A stretch of DNA of 19,650 nt from an uncultured Clostridia bacterium (GCA_934169775.1 CAKPOI010000028.1:1-19650); one strand, 5' to 3'; counted from the first letter of the stretch, positions 1 to 7,632 are shown. The notes: generated by a model from the sequence alone, not told the origin. Numbers and translations are program-made.

Positions 1-389
1 ATTAATAACCTTGAAATCATTTTACCATTTGCACTAGTTGTATTTATTTCATCATTTACACAATCCAAATAAGCATCGTTTTCATCTAGAAATGTCATTA
101 AATTTTCCCAATCATAAATACTTCTTGTTATTCTATCCAACTTTAAAGCAACAATAGTATTTATTCTTTTAGCTTTTATATCATCTTTTAATCTCTCAAA
201 TTCTGGTCTATGATTACCAGTCTTAGCACTAATTCCAGCATCTTGATAATAATCTATTATTTCATAACCTTTAAATTTACAAAAAGATTCTAATCTTTCT
301 TTTTGTTCTGGAAGACTAAAGCCTTCTCTTGCTTGGTCTTCTGTTGATACTCTCATATATAAGCCACACTTTTTCTTTTCATCTTTCAA
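1..389 (-). CDS. Serine site-specific recombinase, N-terminal part (cut by window edge)
   Basis: The reading frame begins at a TTG at 389-387 and runs off the left end of the window after about 129 codons. A GGAGG ribosome binding site at 402-398 lies 8 nt upstream and decides this start. The protein opens with KCGLYMRVSTEDQ, the signature around the catalytic serine of resolvases and invertases, and later has ALKLDRITRS, the conserved arginine-containing motif of the same domain. The long spacing and the motif GISAKTGNHRPEFERL fit the catalytic domain of large serine recombinases, which integrate and excise phages and conjugative or mobilisable elements. Such enzymes cut both DNA strands through a 5'-phosphoserine link. 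The zinc-ribbon and coiled-coil DNA-binding parts lie outside the window, so large versus small recombinase is inferred. It is preceded by a structured leader at 411-557. Confidence 0.93.
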   Translation of the reverse strand, partial: MKDEKKKCGLYMRVSTEDQAREGFSLPEQKERLESFCKFKGYEIIDYYQDAGISAKTGNHRPEFERLKDDIKAKRINTIVALKLDRITRSIYDWENLMTFLDENDAYLDCVNDEINTTSANGKMISRLL

Positions 390-410
390 TTTTCAAACCT
401 CCAATCTAAC

Positions 411-457
411 CAAAAAGAGACATCAAAGTACAATACGAGTACTTTTGACATCTCTTA
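411..457 (-). terminator. Terminator-like hairpin (possible attenuator) ahead of the recombinase
   Basis: On minus-strand RNA the arms AAGAGATGTCAAAAGTAC (457-439 region) and GTACTTTGATGTCTCTT pair over about 17 bp with two G-U pairs and one bulged A. The stem is followed directly by a TTTTT run at about 415-411. The pairing is better on the minus strand than on the plus strand because the G-U pairs become C/A mismatches on the other strand, which suggests the minus-strand RNA is the functional one. It lies only about 10 nt upstream of the recombinase ribosome binding site, so a terminator here would block recombinase expression unless bypassed. Confidence 0.6.
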
Positions 458-523
458 AATCCGTTTAACAAAATACAATATAATTGTAATATAATATAAA
501 TTTTTCAAAGTGCTCGTAAACAT
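455..523 (-). CDS. Possible 22-aa leader peptide
   Basis: An ATG at 523-521 opens a 22-codon frame reading MFTSTLKNLYYITIILYFVKRI that ends in TAA at 457-455. The stop overlaps the foot of the terminator-like hairpin. The ATG forms the last three bases of a perfect 9-bp hairpin (521-548). No clear Shine-Dalgarno sequence precedes it, so translation is uncertain. The position of the stop against the terminator is what one expects of an attenuation leader peptide, but this is inference from layout only. Confidence 0.25.
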   Translation of the reverse strand: MFTSTLKNLYYITIILYFVKRI

Positions 524-548
524 ATAGCTTTTGACGAACAGCTATATG
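521..548 (-). repeat. Perfect 9-bp inverted repeat in the recombinase leader
   Basis: CATATAGCT (521-529) and AGCTATATG (540-548) are exact inverted repeats with a 10-nt loop. It falls within the predicted leader transcript starting near 557. It could be an RNA hairpin or a dyad bound by the recombinase or a regulator. Confidence 0.6.
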
Positions 549-563
549 CAATTAATTGGCTAT

Positions 564-591
564 ATTATATCACGATTTCAAGAAATGTCAA
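564..591 (-). promoter_or_regulatory. Strong sigma-A promoter toward the recombinase
   Basis: On the minus strand TTGACA (591-586) is followed after 16 nt by TATAAT (569-564). Both hexamers are perfect consensus. It directs transcription leftward through the hairpins and leader ORF into the recombinase gene, with an expected start near 557. No other gene lies between it and the recombinase. Confidence 0.75.
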
Positions 592-603
592 ATATTTACA
601 AAT

Positions 604-885
604 TTATATTTTTTTCAAATATTCTTCTAACTCTGATAATTTTATCTTTTTAGATAAGTTTGAAATATACACATCATTTGAATAATTGAAAACTAAAAAA
701 GTAATACTTTTAATAATCACTTTATGTGGCTCAATATATGTAAGATTAGTTTTTTCTAATTTCCTAATGCTACCATTTATAAAAGTAGGGGTAACTTTAG
801 CAAATTCGCATATAAATTCAAGTCTCTGTTTTAGGCATTCTTCAAATTGTAGTTCTTGTTTAATTATTTTCAATTTTAACACCAT
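604..885 (-). CDS. Small hypothetical protein, about 90 aa
   Basis: A minus-strand frame of up to 93 codons encodes a soluble, Lys/Glu/Ile-rich protein with no signal peptide and no membrane segment. I do not recognise a family. The first half looks helical (KQELQFEECLKQRLEF) and the end is a Lys/Glu/Leu-rich helix (LSELEEYLKKI). AAAGG at 890-886 touches the first ATG, so the real start may be the GTG at 882 or the TTG at 873, giving a protein of about 89-92 aa. It sits upstream of the recombinase in the same orientation, with the strong promoter at 564-591 between them. A cargo or accessory gene of the neighbouring mobile element is possible. No convincing promoter was found in front of it. 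Confidence 0.45.
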   Translation of the reverse strand: MVLKLKIIKQELQFEECLKQRLEFICEFAKVTPTFINGSIRKLEKTNLTYIEPHKVIIKSITFLVFNYSNDVYISNLSKKIKLSELEEYLKKI

Positions 886-927
886 CCTTTCATTTGGATG
901 ATTTTTATATTGTTTTTAGACAACAAA

Positions 928-962
928 AAAAATCAACCAGATTTATTTTCTGATTGATTTTT
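928..962 (-). terminator. Rho-independent terminator of tRNA-Arg (may act both ways)
   Basis: AAAAATCAACCAGA (928-941) and TCTGATTGATTTTT (949-962) pair over 13 of 14 positions with a 7-nt loop. On the minus strand the stem is followed by a further T run, which fits termination of the tRNA-Arg transcript. Confidence 0.75.
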
Positions 963-1000
963 GTATCTATCTGTTTTATTAGTTCGAACAGATACGTCAT

Positions 1001-1077
1001 TGGTGGGCCAAGAGGGATTCGAACCCCCGACCCCACGCTTAGAAGGCGTGTGCTCTATCCAACTGAGCTATTGACCC
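1001..1077 (-). tRNA. tRNA-Arg (anticodon TCT)
   Basis: The reverse complement folds into a full cloverleaf. The acceptor stem GGGTCAA pairs with TTGGCCC (one G-U), the D arm contains AGCTCAGTTGGATAGAGC, and the anticodon stem CACGC/GCGTG encloses CTTCTAA, giving anticodon TCT. The T arm contains GGTTCGAATCC, and the terminal CCA is encoded at 1003-1001. It reads AGA, by far the commonest Arg codon in the plus-strand genes here. Confidence 0.97.
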
Positions 1078-1095
1078 ATAACCTGAACAATATTT

Positions 1096-1124
1096 ATAAT
1101 AGCACAAAAAAGTACAGCTGTCAA
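1096..1124 (-). promoter_or_regulatory. Promoter of tRNA-Arg
   Basis: On the minus strand TTGACA (1124-1119), a 17-nt spacer and TATTAT (1101-1096) lie about 19 nt upstream of the mature tRNA 5' end. Confidence 0.8.
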
Positions 1125-1256
1125 TAAAAAATGTCAAAAAAATTAGAAATTTTTAAAACGTTTTAAGAAATTATTAATTTTTTCTGAAACTTATTGATAT
1201 TGGTCTTAAACTGAGCATTATCATTTGTAAACTCGAAAAATGTCGAAACAAAAATA

Positions 1257-1285
1257 TTGTCAATTGTCCAAAAATATAGTACAAT
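1257..1285 (+). promoter_or_regulatory. Promoter of the AAA-ATPase-like gene
   Basis: TTGTCA (1257-1262), 17 nt, TACAAT (1280-1285). The expected transcript start is about 25 nt upstream of the gene, so the gene has its own promoter. The rest of 1125-1256 shows nothing I can identify. Confidence 0.7.
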
Positions 1286-1316
1286 ATAAACATCAAAAGT
1301 AGGGAGTGTGAAAAAT

Positions 1317-2984
1317 ATGTATGGAATAGGAATAGGACAAAGTGATTTTAAAGCATTAAGAATAAGAAAAAATTATTATATAGACAAAACAATGTATATA
1401 AAAGACATAATAGACAATAAAGCAGCAGTAGTATTAATAACAAGACCAAGAAGATTCGGAAAAACACTAAATATGAGTATGTTAAAATACTATTTTGACT
1501 GTACTAAAAAAGACAGTAAAGAACTATTTGAAGGTCTAAAAATAATGGAGCAAGACGAAAAATACACATCAAAATTAGGATATTATCCATGCATATACTT
1601 AACACTAAAAGATGCAGGGCTAATAAGTTATGAAATGATGATAATGCAACTAAAAACAATAATGATGGAATTATATTACGAAAATAGATACTTATTAGAA
1701 AAAGCAGAAATGGCACCAGGAGAAAGAAATTTGTTTAACAAAATATTAGCAGCAGAAGCAAACGAAGTAGATCTGATAAACAGTGTAAAAATATTATCAA
1801 AAATACTATCAAATTATTACAATAAGCCAGTAATGTTATTCCTAGACGAATATGATGTACCATTACAAGCAGCATATACAAACAGTTATTACGAAAAAGG
1901 AATAGCATTTTATAAAATGTTTTATGGAACAACATTCAAAGATAACCAATATTTAGAAAAAACAATATTAACAGGAGTATCAAGAGTAGCCAAAGAAAGC
2001 ATATTTAGTGGAGCAAACAATTTTAAAGTATATACAGTATTAGATGATGAATTTAGTGATGACTTTGGAATAACAGAAAAAGAAATGGACAAGATTATAC
2101 AAGATTTTGAAGTACAAGATGAAAAAGAAGAAATAAAAAAATGGTATGATGGATATACAATAGGAAATACAGAAGGAATATATAATCCATGGAGTATATT
2201 AAACTATTTAACAGACAGAAAATTAATGCCATACTGGGTAAACACAAGTTCAAATGACTTAATAAAATTAATACTAAAAAATAGTGTAACAGTAAAAGAA
2301 AAAATAGAGCAATTATTACGAGATGAAGAAATAGAAGTCCCAATAAACTTAGACACAGTAATAGTAGGCATAGAGCAAAACGAAGAAAACATCTGGGGAC
2401 TATTATTAGGAACAGGATATTTAAAAGTAACAGAAGTAGTAGACTTAGCAACAGGAATGTATAAAGTAAAAATACCAAATTATGAAATAAAATTTTTATT
2501 TCAAACAATAGTAAGAGAATGGTTTAATGATAAAGTAATAGGAAATAATTTAAATACAATACTAAAAGATTTAGTAACACTAAAATTAGATGAGTTTGAG
2601 AAGAAATTTAAAGTATTGGTAACTCAAATGTTTAGTTATATGGATGTAGGAGAAAACACAGCAGAAAACTTTTATCATGCATTTGTACTAGGAATGTTAG
2701 TAGGACTAAAAGACAGTTACTATGTAAAATCAAATAGAGAATCAGGATATGGCAGATATGATATAATGCTAGAACCAAAAGACAAAAACGGAAACAGTTT
2801 TATAATGGAGTTCAAAGTATTAGAAAATAAAGAAGAAAAGACAATAGAAGACACAATAGAAAATGCAAAGAAACAAATAGAAGAAAGAAAATACGAAGAA
2901 GATTTACAAGAAAAGGGATATACAAACATAACAAAAATGGTATTTGCATTCAAAGGAAAAGAAGTAAAAATGCAAATTGTATAA
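1317..2984 (+). CDS. AAA-ATPase-like protein with C-terminal PD-(D/E)XK nuclease-type domain
   Basis: This is a member of the large AAA-ATPase_like (PF09820) plus PDDEXK_9 (PF08011) family found in many copies in host-associated anaerobes; its biological role is not established. Counting from ATG 1317 (555 aa), the N-terminus YGIGIGQSDFKALR and NYYIDKTMYIKDI is typical. The degenerate Walker A is RPRRFGKT (43-50, K49 T50) and Walker B is MLFLDEYD (D177 E178). The C-terminal nuclease fold has RYD (D482) and the E-x-K pair EFK (E498, K500), so all three nuclease positions are present. The upstream GTG at 1308 is only 1 nt from AGGGAG (1301-1306), whereas ATG 1317 has about 10-nt spacing and is preferred. 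The gene stands alone between its own promoter and terminator. A restriction-like, toxin or mobile-element role is possible but unproven. Confidence 0.92.
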   Translation: MYGIGIGQSDFKALRIRKNYYIDKTMYIKDIIDNKAAVVLITRPRRFGKTLNMSMLKYYFDCTKKDSKELFEGLKIMEQDEKYTSKLGYYPCIYLTLKDAGLISYEMMIMQLKTIMMELYYENRYLLEKAEMAPGERNLFNKILAAEANEVDLINSVKILSKILSNYYNKPVMLFLDEYDVPLQAAYTNSYYEKGIAFYKMFYGTTFKDNQYLEKTILTGVSRVAKESIFSGANNFKVYTVLDDEFSDDFGITEKEMDKIIQDFEVQDEKEEIKKWYDGYTIGNTEGIYNPWSILNYLTDRKLMPYWVNTSSNDLIKLILKNSVTVKEKIEQLLRDEEIEVPINLDTVIVGIEQNEENIWGLLLGTGYLKVTEVVDLATGMYKVKIPNYEIKFLFQTIVREWFNDKVIGNNLNTILKDLVTLKLDEFEKKFKVLVTQMFSYMDVGENTAENFYHAFVLGMLVGLKDSYYVKSNRESGYGRYDIMLEPKDKNGNSFIMEFKVLENKEEKTIEDTIENAKKQIEERKYEEDLQEKGYTNITKMVFAFKGKEVKMQIV

Positions 2985-2990
2985 TAAGTA

Positions 2991-3030
2991 AAAAAAGATG
3001 TAATTGTCAAAAAATTTTACATCTTTTTTT
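2991..3030 (+). terminator. Rho-independent terminator of the AAA-ATPase-like gene
   Basis: AAAAAAGATGTAA (2991-3003) pairs perfectly with TTACATCTTTTTT (3017-3029), 7 nt after the stop codon. It could act in both directions. Confidence 0.85.
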
Positions 3031-3078
3031 ATGATATGAAGTCACAAAATCAAGAAATGTGAATTTTTCGTGAAATGC

Positions 3079-3107
3079 TTTACAAGCAGAGCATAAAATG
3101 ATATTAT
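3079..3107 (+). promoter_or_regulatory. Promoter of the ABC exporter operon
   Basis: TTTACA (3079-3084), 17 nt, TATTAT (3102-3107), followed by a leader of about 45 nt to the GTG start at 3158. Confidence 0.65.
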
Positions 3108-3157
3108 ACTAGGGAAATAAGGAAAACAAGAAAAACTAAGATAAGGAGGAAATAACC

Positions 3158-4096
3158 GTGATAGAGGTTAAAAATGTAACAAAAAAATACGGAAAAGTTG
3201 TAGCCGTAGACAAAATCAGCTTCACAATAAATGACGGAGAAATCATAGGGCTATTAGGACCAAATGGAGCAGGAAAAAGTACAACAATGAACATGATAAC
3301 AGGATACATAGAACCAACAGAAGGAACAATTGTAATAGACGGATATGACATAAGTAAAAAACCAAAAAAAGCCAAAAAAGAAATAGGATATATGCCAGAA
3401 GGAGTGCCACTATATACAGATATGACAGTAAAAGAATTTGTAACATATATGGCAGAAATCAAAAAAGTAGATAGAAAAACAAGAAAAGAAAAAGTAGAAA
3501 AAATAATAGAAGAAACAGGACTAAAAGATGTAGAAAAAAAATTAACAAGAAATCTATCAAGAGGATATAAACAAAGAGTAAGTATGGCAGGAGCATTAGT
3601 AGGAGAGCCAAAAATACTAATATTAGATGAACCAACAGTAGGACTTGATCCAAAACAAATAACAGAAATAAGAAATCTAATAAAAGAATTAGGAAAAACA
3701 CATACAATAATATTAAGCTCACACATATTATCAGAAGTAAGTCAAATATGCCAAAAAGTAATAATAATAAATAAAGGAAAAATAGTAGCAGTTGATACAC
3801 CAGAAAATCTAGAAAACAAAGTTGCAAGCAAAAATGATATATATGTAACAGTAGAAGATTTAGAAAACAGAATGGAAGAAGTTACAAAAAATATCAAAGA
3901 AATCAGCAAAATAGAGCTAGTAAAAGAACATAAAGATAAGACAAAAGAATATTTAATAGAATCAGAAAAAGATATAGATTTAAGAAAAATATTATTCCAA
4001 GAATTAGCAAAAGAAAATATAACAATATTTGAAATGAAAAAGGCAGACACAACACTAGAAGATGCATTTATGAAACTAATAGAAGGAGGTAACTAA
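3158..4096 (+). CDS. ABC transporter ATP-binding protein, GldA-like
   Basis: This ATPase powers an ABC-2 type transporter with the two genes that follow. The protein is 312 aa. Walker A is GPNGAGKST (34-42), the signature is LSRGYKQR (133-140), Walker B is ILILDEP (153-159, catalytic E158) and the switch histidine is H189 in ILSSHIL. The canonical LSGGQ is replaced by LSRGY, and the Q-loop position reads GYMPE; both are usual in the GldA/CcmA-like subfamily. After residue 220 a charged C-terminal region of about 90 residues follows, also seen in the family. The start is GTG 3158, 8 nt after AAGGAGG (3143-3149). The substrate is unknown. GldA supports gliding motility in Bacteroidota, but in Bacillota this gene set occurs without gliding genes, so a gliding role should not be assumed. 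Confidence 0.95.
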   Translation: MIEVKNVTKKYGKVVAVDKISFTINDGEIIGLLGPNGAGKSTTMNMITGYIEPTEGTIVIDGYDISKKPKKAKKEIGYMPEGVPLYTDMTVKEFVTYMAEIKKVDRKTRKEKVEKIIEETGLKDVEKKLTRNLSRGYKQRVSMAGALVGEPKILILDEPTVGLDPKQITEIRNLIKELGKTHTIILSSHILSEVSQICQKVIIINKGKIVAVDTPENLENKVASKNDIYVTVEDLENRMEEVTKNIKEISKIELVKEHKDKTKEYLIESEKDIDLRKILFQELAKENITIFEMKKADTTLEDAFMKLIEGGN

Positions 4097-4099
4097 GCC

Positions 4100-4786
4100 A
4101 TGTGGGCAGTCATAAAAAAAGAGTTAAAATCATATTTCACAACACCAATAGGATATATATTTATAGGAATGTTTCTAGTAGCACTAAGTATATCATTTTA
4201 TTTTAGTGTTATAGGAGCAGGAAGTGTAAACTTAGAACGTATATATTATTCATTACCAACAATAATAGTACTAGCAATAATAATACCACTATTAACAATG
4301 CGCTCATTTTCAGAAGAAAGAAAATCAGGAACAGAGCAATTACTATTAACATCACCACTTAGCATAACAAAAATAGTATTAGGAAAATTCATAGCAGCAG
4401 CAGTAGTAGTAATAATAACAGAATTAATCAGCTTTATGTATTTTGCAATAACAAGTCATTTTGGAGCACCACATGTACAAACAGCTTTAGTAACAATGTT
4501 TGGATTTTTACTATTTTGCATGACATACATAGCATTTGGAATACTAGCATCAAGCATAACAGAAAACCAAATAATAGCAGCAATAATATCAATAGCATTT
4601 TTTATAATAACATGGGTATTACCAGACTTTAACACAAATTTAAGTGGATTATCATTTGTAAATATGTTATATAAATACACACAAGGTGAAATAGATATAG
4701 CAGATACAATAACATTTGTAACATCAGCAATAACAAGTATAATATTAACAATAACATTAATGCAAAGAAGAAAAAGCGTAAAATAA
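4100..4786 (+). CDS. ABC-2 type permease, GldF-like
   Basis: The protein has 228 aa and about six hydrophobic segments. It begins VIKKELKSYFTTPIGYIFIG, which is typical of the family, and carries the cytoplasmic motif SEERKSGTEQLLLTSPLS (about residues 73-90), the EER..GT..LL..P hallmark of ABC-2 permeases. It forms the membrane channel for the preceding ATPase. The start ATG is 3 nt after the ATPase stop codon, and its ribosome binding site AAGGAGGT (4083-4090) lies inside the end of that gene, which implies translational coupling. Confidence 0.93.
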   Translation: MWAVIKKELKSYFTTPIGYIFIGMFLVALSISFYFSVIGAGSVNLERIYYSLPTIIVLAIIIPLLTMRSFSEERKSGTEQLLLTSPLSITKIVLGKFIAAAVVVIITELISFMYFAITSHFGAPHVQTALVTMFGFLLFCMTYIAFGILASSITENQIIAAIISIAFFIITWVLPDFNTNLSGLSFVNMLYKYTQGEIDIADTITFVTSAITSIILTITLMQRRKSVK

Positions 4787-4799
4787 GGAGGGAAAAGTT

Positions 4800-6431
4800 T
4801 TGGAAAATAAAGAGCAAAAAGAAAAAAAAGATAAAAAAATAAAAGAACAAAATGACAATCAAAAAAATAATAAATCAGTAGAAAAAAATAAAACAAAAAA
4901 ACAAAAAGATAACAAACCAGTAAAAGAAAAGAAAAATAAAGAAAAAAAGAACAAAGATAAAAAGCCAAACAAACTTATAGAAATAATAAAGAAAAAATGG
5001 TTAATAAATGGAACAAAAACTTTGATACTAGTATTAATAATATTAGCAATATTCTTTGGAATAAACATAGGAATGCAAAAAACAGAAATAACACCATTAG
5101 ATTTCAGCAAAGAAAAATTATTTACTTTAACACAAGCAAGTAAAGACAAAGTAAAAGATATCCAAAAAGACATCAACTTATATTTTGTAGAATATAGTGA
5201 TGATGATTCAACATTAGATTTAGCAAAACAATATGGAAAAGTAAATGAACACATAAAAGTAGAAGCAGTAAAAGCAAATGATAGACCAGATTTAGTACAA
5301 AAATACGGAATAGAAAGTGGAACTGCAGTAATAATAGCTGAATGTGGAAAAAATTACAAAATATTATCAACACAAGATTTAGTGACATATGACACAACAA
5401 CATATGAAAGCATAAGTATAGCAGAAGAAAAATTAACAGCAGCAATTCAAACAGTATCAACAGACTATATACCAAAAGTATATTTCTTATCAGGATATTC
5501 AAAAATATCATTAAGTAGTGGATTACAATATTTTAATGCATATTTACAAAACGAAATATATGATGTAGAAACAGTTGATGTATTAACAACAGGAAAAATA
5601 CCAGATGATTGTGATACATTAGTAATAACAATGCCATCACAAGACTTTGATGAAATAGCAACAAATGCAATAATTGATTATATAAATTCAGGAAAAAATA
5701 TATTATGGTTCCAAGCAGCCACAGCACAAAATACAGATATGCCAAATGTAAATAAAATATTAGCAATGTATGGAGTAAATCCATTTAGCTTAGGAATAAT
5801 CAGAGAAGCAGACACAAGTAAAATGCTAGCAGAAGAACCAGATTTAATATTACCAGATATACAAAGCACAGAAGTAACACAAAAATTAGTAAATGCAGAA
5901 GGGGTAATATTTATAAATGCAACAAAAATAAACACAATGGAATCAGATAAATTAACAGAATTAAATGTTGAAAAAACAGCATTATTAACAACAAGTACAA
6001 AAAGTTATTTTAGAACAAACTTCTCAAACAGCCAAGATGCAGCAGAGTCAGATGACCAAGTAGGTTCTTTTACAGTAGGAGCAATGATGACAAAAACTTT
6101 ATCAGAAGCAAATGAAGAAACAGGAGAAAAAGCAAAAACATCAAAACTAATTATATATGGAGAAAATTATTTTATATCAGATATGCCACTAACATCAAGC
6201 ACACAAACACCAGTTATACAATATAGACAAAATAAAGATTTAGCATTAAACTCAATATCATATTTAGTAAACAGAGAAGAAGATATCACAGCAAGAAAGA
6301 GTACAGGAACAGTAACATATACAGCAACAGAAAAAGAAAATAGAATAATATTAGCAATAATATTTGCAGTACCAGCTGTAATAATAATAGCAGGAATAGT
6401 TATATGGACAATTAGAAGAAGAAAAAAATAA
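4800..6431 (+). CDS. GldG-like ABC transporter accessory protein (PF09822 type)
   Basis: This is the third gene of the exporter operon, 543 aa, and the large extracytoplasmic partner. Residues 1-60 are a very Lys/Glu/Asn-rich cytoplasmic tail, followed by a membrane segment at about 73-91 (TLILVLIILAIFFGINIGM). A long extracytoplasmic region of about 420 residues follows, with the family's opening LDFSKEKLFTLTQASKDKVK. A second membrane segment lies near the C-terminus and is followed by RRRKK. The start is TTG 4800, 7 nt after AAGGAGGG (4785-4792), and the gap from the permease is 13 nt. PF09822 proteins are linked to ABC-2 exporters and resemble GldG; the exact function is unknown. The lysine-rich tail is longer than the short N-terminus I would expect. 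Confidence 0.9.
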   Translation: MENKEQKEKKDKKIKEQNDNQKNNKSVEKNKTKKQKDNKPVKEKKNKEKKNKDKKPNKLIEIIKKKWLINGTKTLILVLIILAIFFGINIGMQKTEITPLDFSKEKLFTLTQASKDKVKDIQKDINLYFVEYSDDDSTLDLAKQYGKVNEHIKVEAVKANDRPDLVQKYGIESGTAVIIAECGKNYKILSTQDLVTYDTTTYESISIAEEKLTAAIQTVSTDYIPKVYFLSGYSKISLSSGLQYFNAYLQNEIYDVETVDVLTTGKIPDDCDTLVITMPSQDFDEIATNAIIDYINSGKNILWFQAATAQNTDMPNVNKILAMYGVNPFSLGIIREADTSKMLAEEPDLILPDIQSTEVTQKLVNAEGVIFINATKINTMESDKLTELNVEKTALLTTSTKSYFRTNFSNSQDAAESDDQVGSFTVGAMMTKTLSEANEETGEKAKTSKLIIYGENYFISDMPLTSSTQTPVIQYRQNKDLALNSISYLVNREEDITARKSTGTVTYTATEKENRIILAIIFAVPAVIIIAGIVIWTIRRRKK

Positions 6432-6470
6432 AACAAAGTTCATAGCAGTATTGTACATGAATTTATTAGC

Positions 6471-6504
6471 AAAAGACCTCATATAATTTAGTGGGGTCTT
6501 TTTT
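6471..6504 (+). terminator. Rho-independent terminator of the ABC operon
   Basis: AAAAGACCTCAT (6471-6482) pairs with GTGGGGTCTTTT (6491-6502) over 12 positions, two of them G-U, followed by TT. I found no promoter between this hairpin and the YkvI-like gene, so some readthrough is likely. Confidence 0.85.
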
Positions 6505-6530
6505 AGGATTTCATTAAAAAGGAGGAATTC

Positions 6531-7583
6531 ATGAAAAACTGTATAAAAATATCACTTGTAATAATAGGAGCATTAATAGGAGCAGGATTTGCATCAGGAC
6601 AAGAAATTTACTTGTTCTTTTTTTCGTATGGAGAAAAGGGAATACTAGGAATACTTGCATCAAGTATATTATTAGGAATAATAATATATAAAACAATAAT
6701 TATAATAAAGAAAAATAAAATTACAACATATAAGGAATTTCTAACAAACATAATTCCAGAAAAATTAAGAAAGAAAAAAATACTAGAAATTATAAATACA
6801 ATCGTTAATATATTTATTCTAATAACATTTTATATAATGATAGCAGGATTTGGAGGATATTTAGCAGAAACAATAGAAATACCACAAATAATAGGAAGCT
6901 CCATATTAGCAATAATATGTATAATAATAATGTCAAAAGAAACCAAAGGGATAGTAAAAGTAAGTGAAGCAATTGTACCAATTCTAATATTATTTATAAT
7001 AATCATAGGAGTATATACATTAAGTTCAACAAACATAGTAAATAAAATAAACGAAATGGAAACTATAAAAGGTAGTAGCTGGCTAGTAAGTGGAGTAATA
7101 TATGCAAGCTACAATAGTATACTTCTAATACCAATATTAATAAGTGTAAACAAAATAATTAATAAAAATGAAATATCAAAAACATCAGTAATTATAGCAA
7201 TTACAATATTTTTATTAGCAATATCTATATTTATATCAATGCTAAAAATTGATGTAAATATAAAAAGACTAGAAATGCCTGTATCATATGTCATAAGTAC
7301 ACAACTACCAAATCTAAAAATAATATATGGGATAGTAATATTAACATCAATATTGACAACAGCAATTTCATTGATAGCAGGTTTAATTCAAAACGTAAAA
7401 ATAGATAAAAACAAAAAAATTATTTTATACTTAATATGTATAAGTTCGATCCCAATTTCTCAAATAGGATTTTCAGCATTAATACAACTTTTGTATCCAA
7501 TATTTGGATATATAGGAATTTTACAAATAATATTTATTAGCATAAATGATAAAAAAATATATAAACTTACCAAAAAACCTTAG
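6531..7583 (+). CDS. YkvI-like membrane protein (LeuT-fold transporter family)
   Basis: This is a 350-aa very hydrophobic protein with about ten membrane segments. The N-terminal motif IGALIGAGFASGQEIYLFF is the hallmark of the YkvI family, whose fold resembles amino acid transporters of the LeuT type; the substrate is not known. Other family-like signals are the conserved glycines in MIAGFGGYLAE and SWLVSGVIYASYNSIL. The start is ATG 6531, 5 nt after AAAGGAGG (6518-6525). It follows the terminator of the ABC operon by 26 nt without an evident promoter of its own and ends 20 nt before the promoter of the next unit. Isoleucine is strikingly frequent, mostly as ATA codons. Confidence 0.88.
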   Translation: MKNCIKISLVIIGALIGAGFASGQEIYLFFFSYGEKGILGILASSILLGIIIYKTIIIIKKNKITTYKEFLTNIIPEKLRKKKILEIINTIVNIFILITFYIMIAGFGGYLAETIEIPQIIGSSILAIICIIIMSKETKGIVKVSEAIVPILILFIIIIGVYTLSSTNIVNKINEMETIKGSSWLVSGVIYASYNSILLIPILISVNKIINKNEISKTSVIIAITIFLLAISIFISMLKIDVNIKRLEMPVSYVISTQLPNLKIIYGIVILTSILTTAISLIAGLIQNVKIDKNKKIILYLICISSIPISQIGFSALIQLLYPIFGYIGILQIIFISINDKKIYKLTKKP

Positions 7584-7603
7584 AATTTCTTAAAGAAAAA
7601 ACA

Positions 7604-7632
7604 TTGATATTTTAAACATTTTATAGTAAAAT
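7604..7632 (+). promoter_or_regulatory. Promoter of the DUF5711-cvpA unit
   Basis: TTGATA (7604-7609), 17 nt, TAAAAT (7627-7632), followed by a leader of about 35 nt to the TTG start at 7674. Confidence 0.6.

Noticed and set aside
1308..1316. GTG start for the AAA-ATPase-like gene
   Set aside because: Its spacing to AGGGAG is only 1 nt, while ATG 1317 has workable spacing and fits the family N-terminus.
3136..3726. Long open frames on the opposite strand of the ABC ATPase and other plus-strand genes
   Set aside because: They are Leu/Phe/Ile-rich mirror translations caused by A-rich coding strands, lack ribosome binding sites, and oppose genes with clear family motifs.
6451..6487. Promoter for the YkvI-like gene using TATAAT inside the terminator loop
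   Set aside because: No -35 hexamer lies at 16-18 nt; the nearest TTGTAC is 25 nt away.
7579..7594. 16-bp match between the end of the YkvI-like gene and the left inner arm of the palindrome near 9520
   Set aside because: The shared stretch is A/T-only except two bases, and one such match in a 20-kb AT-rich window is expected by chance.
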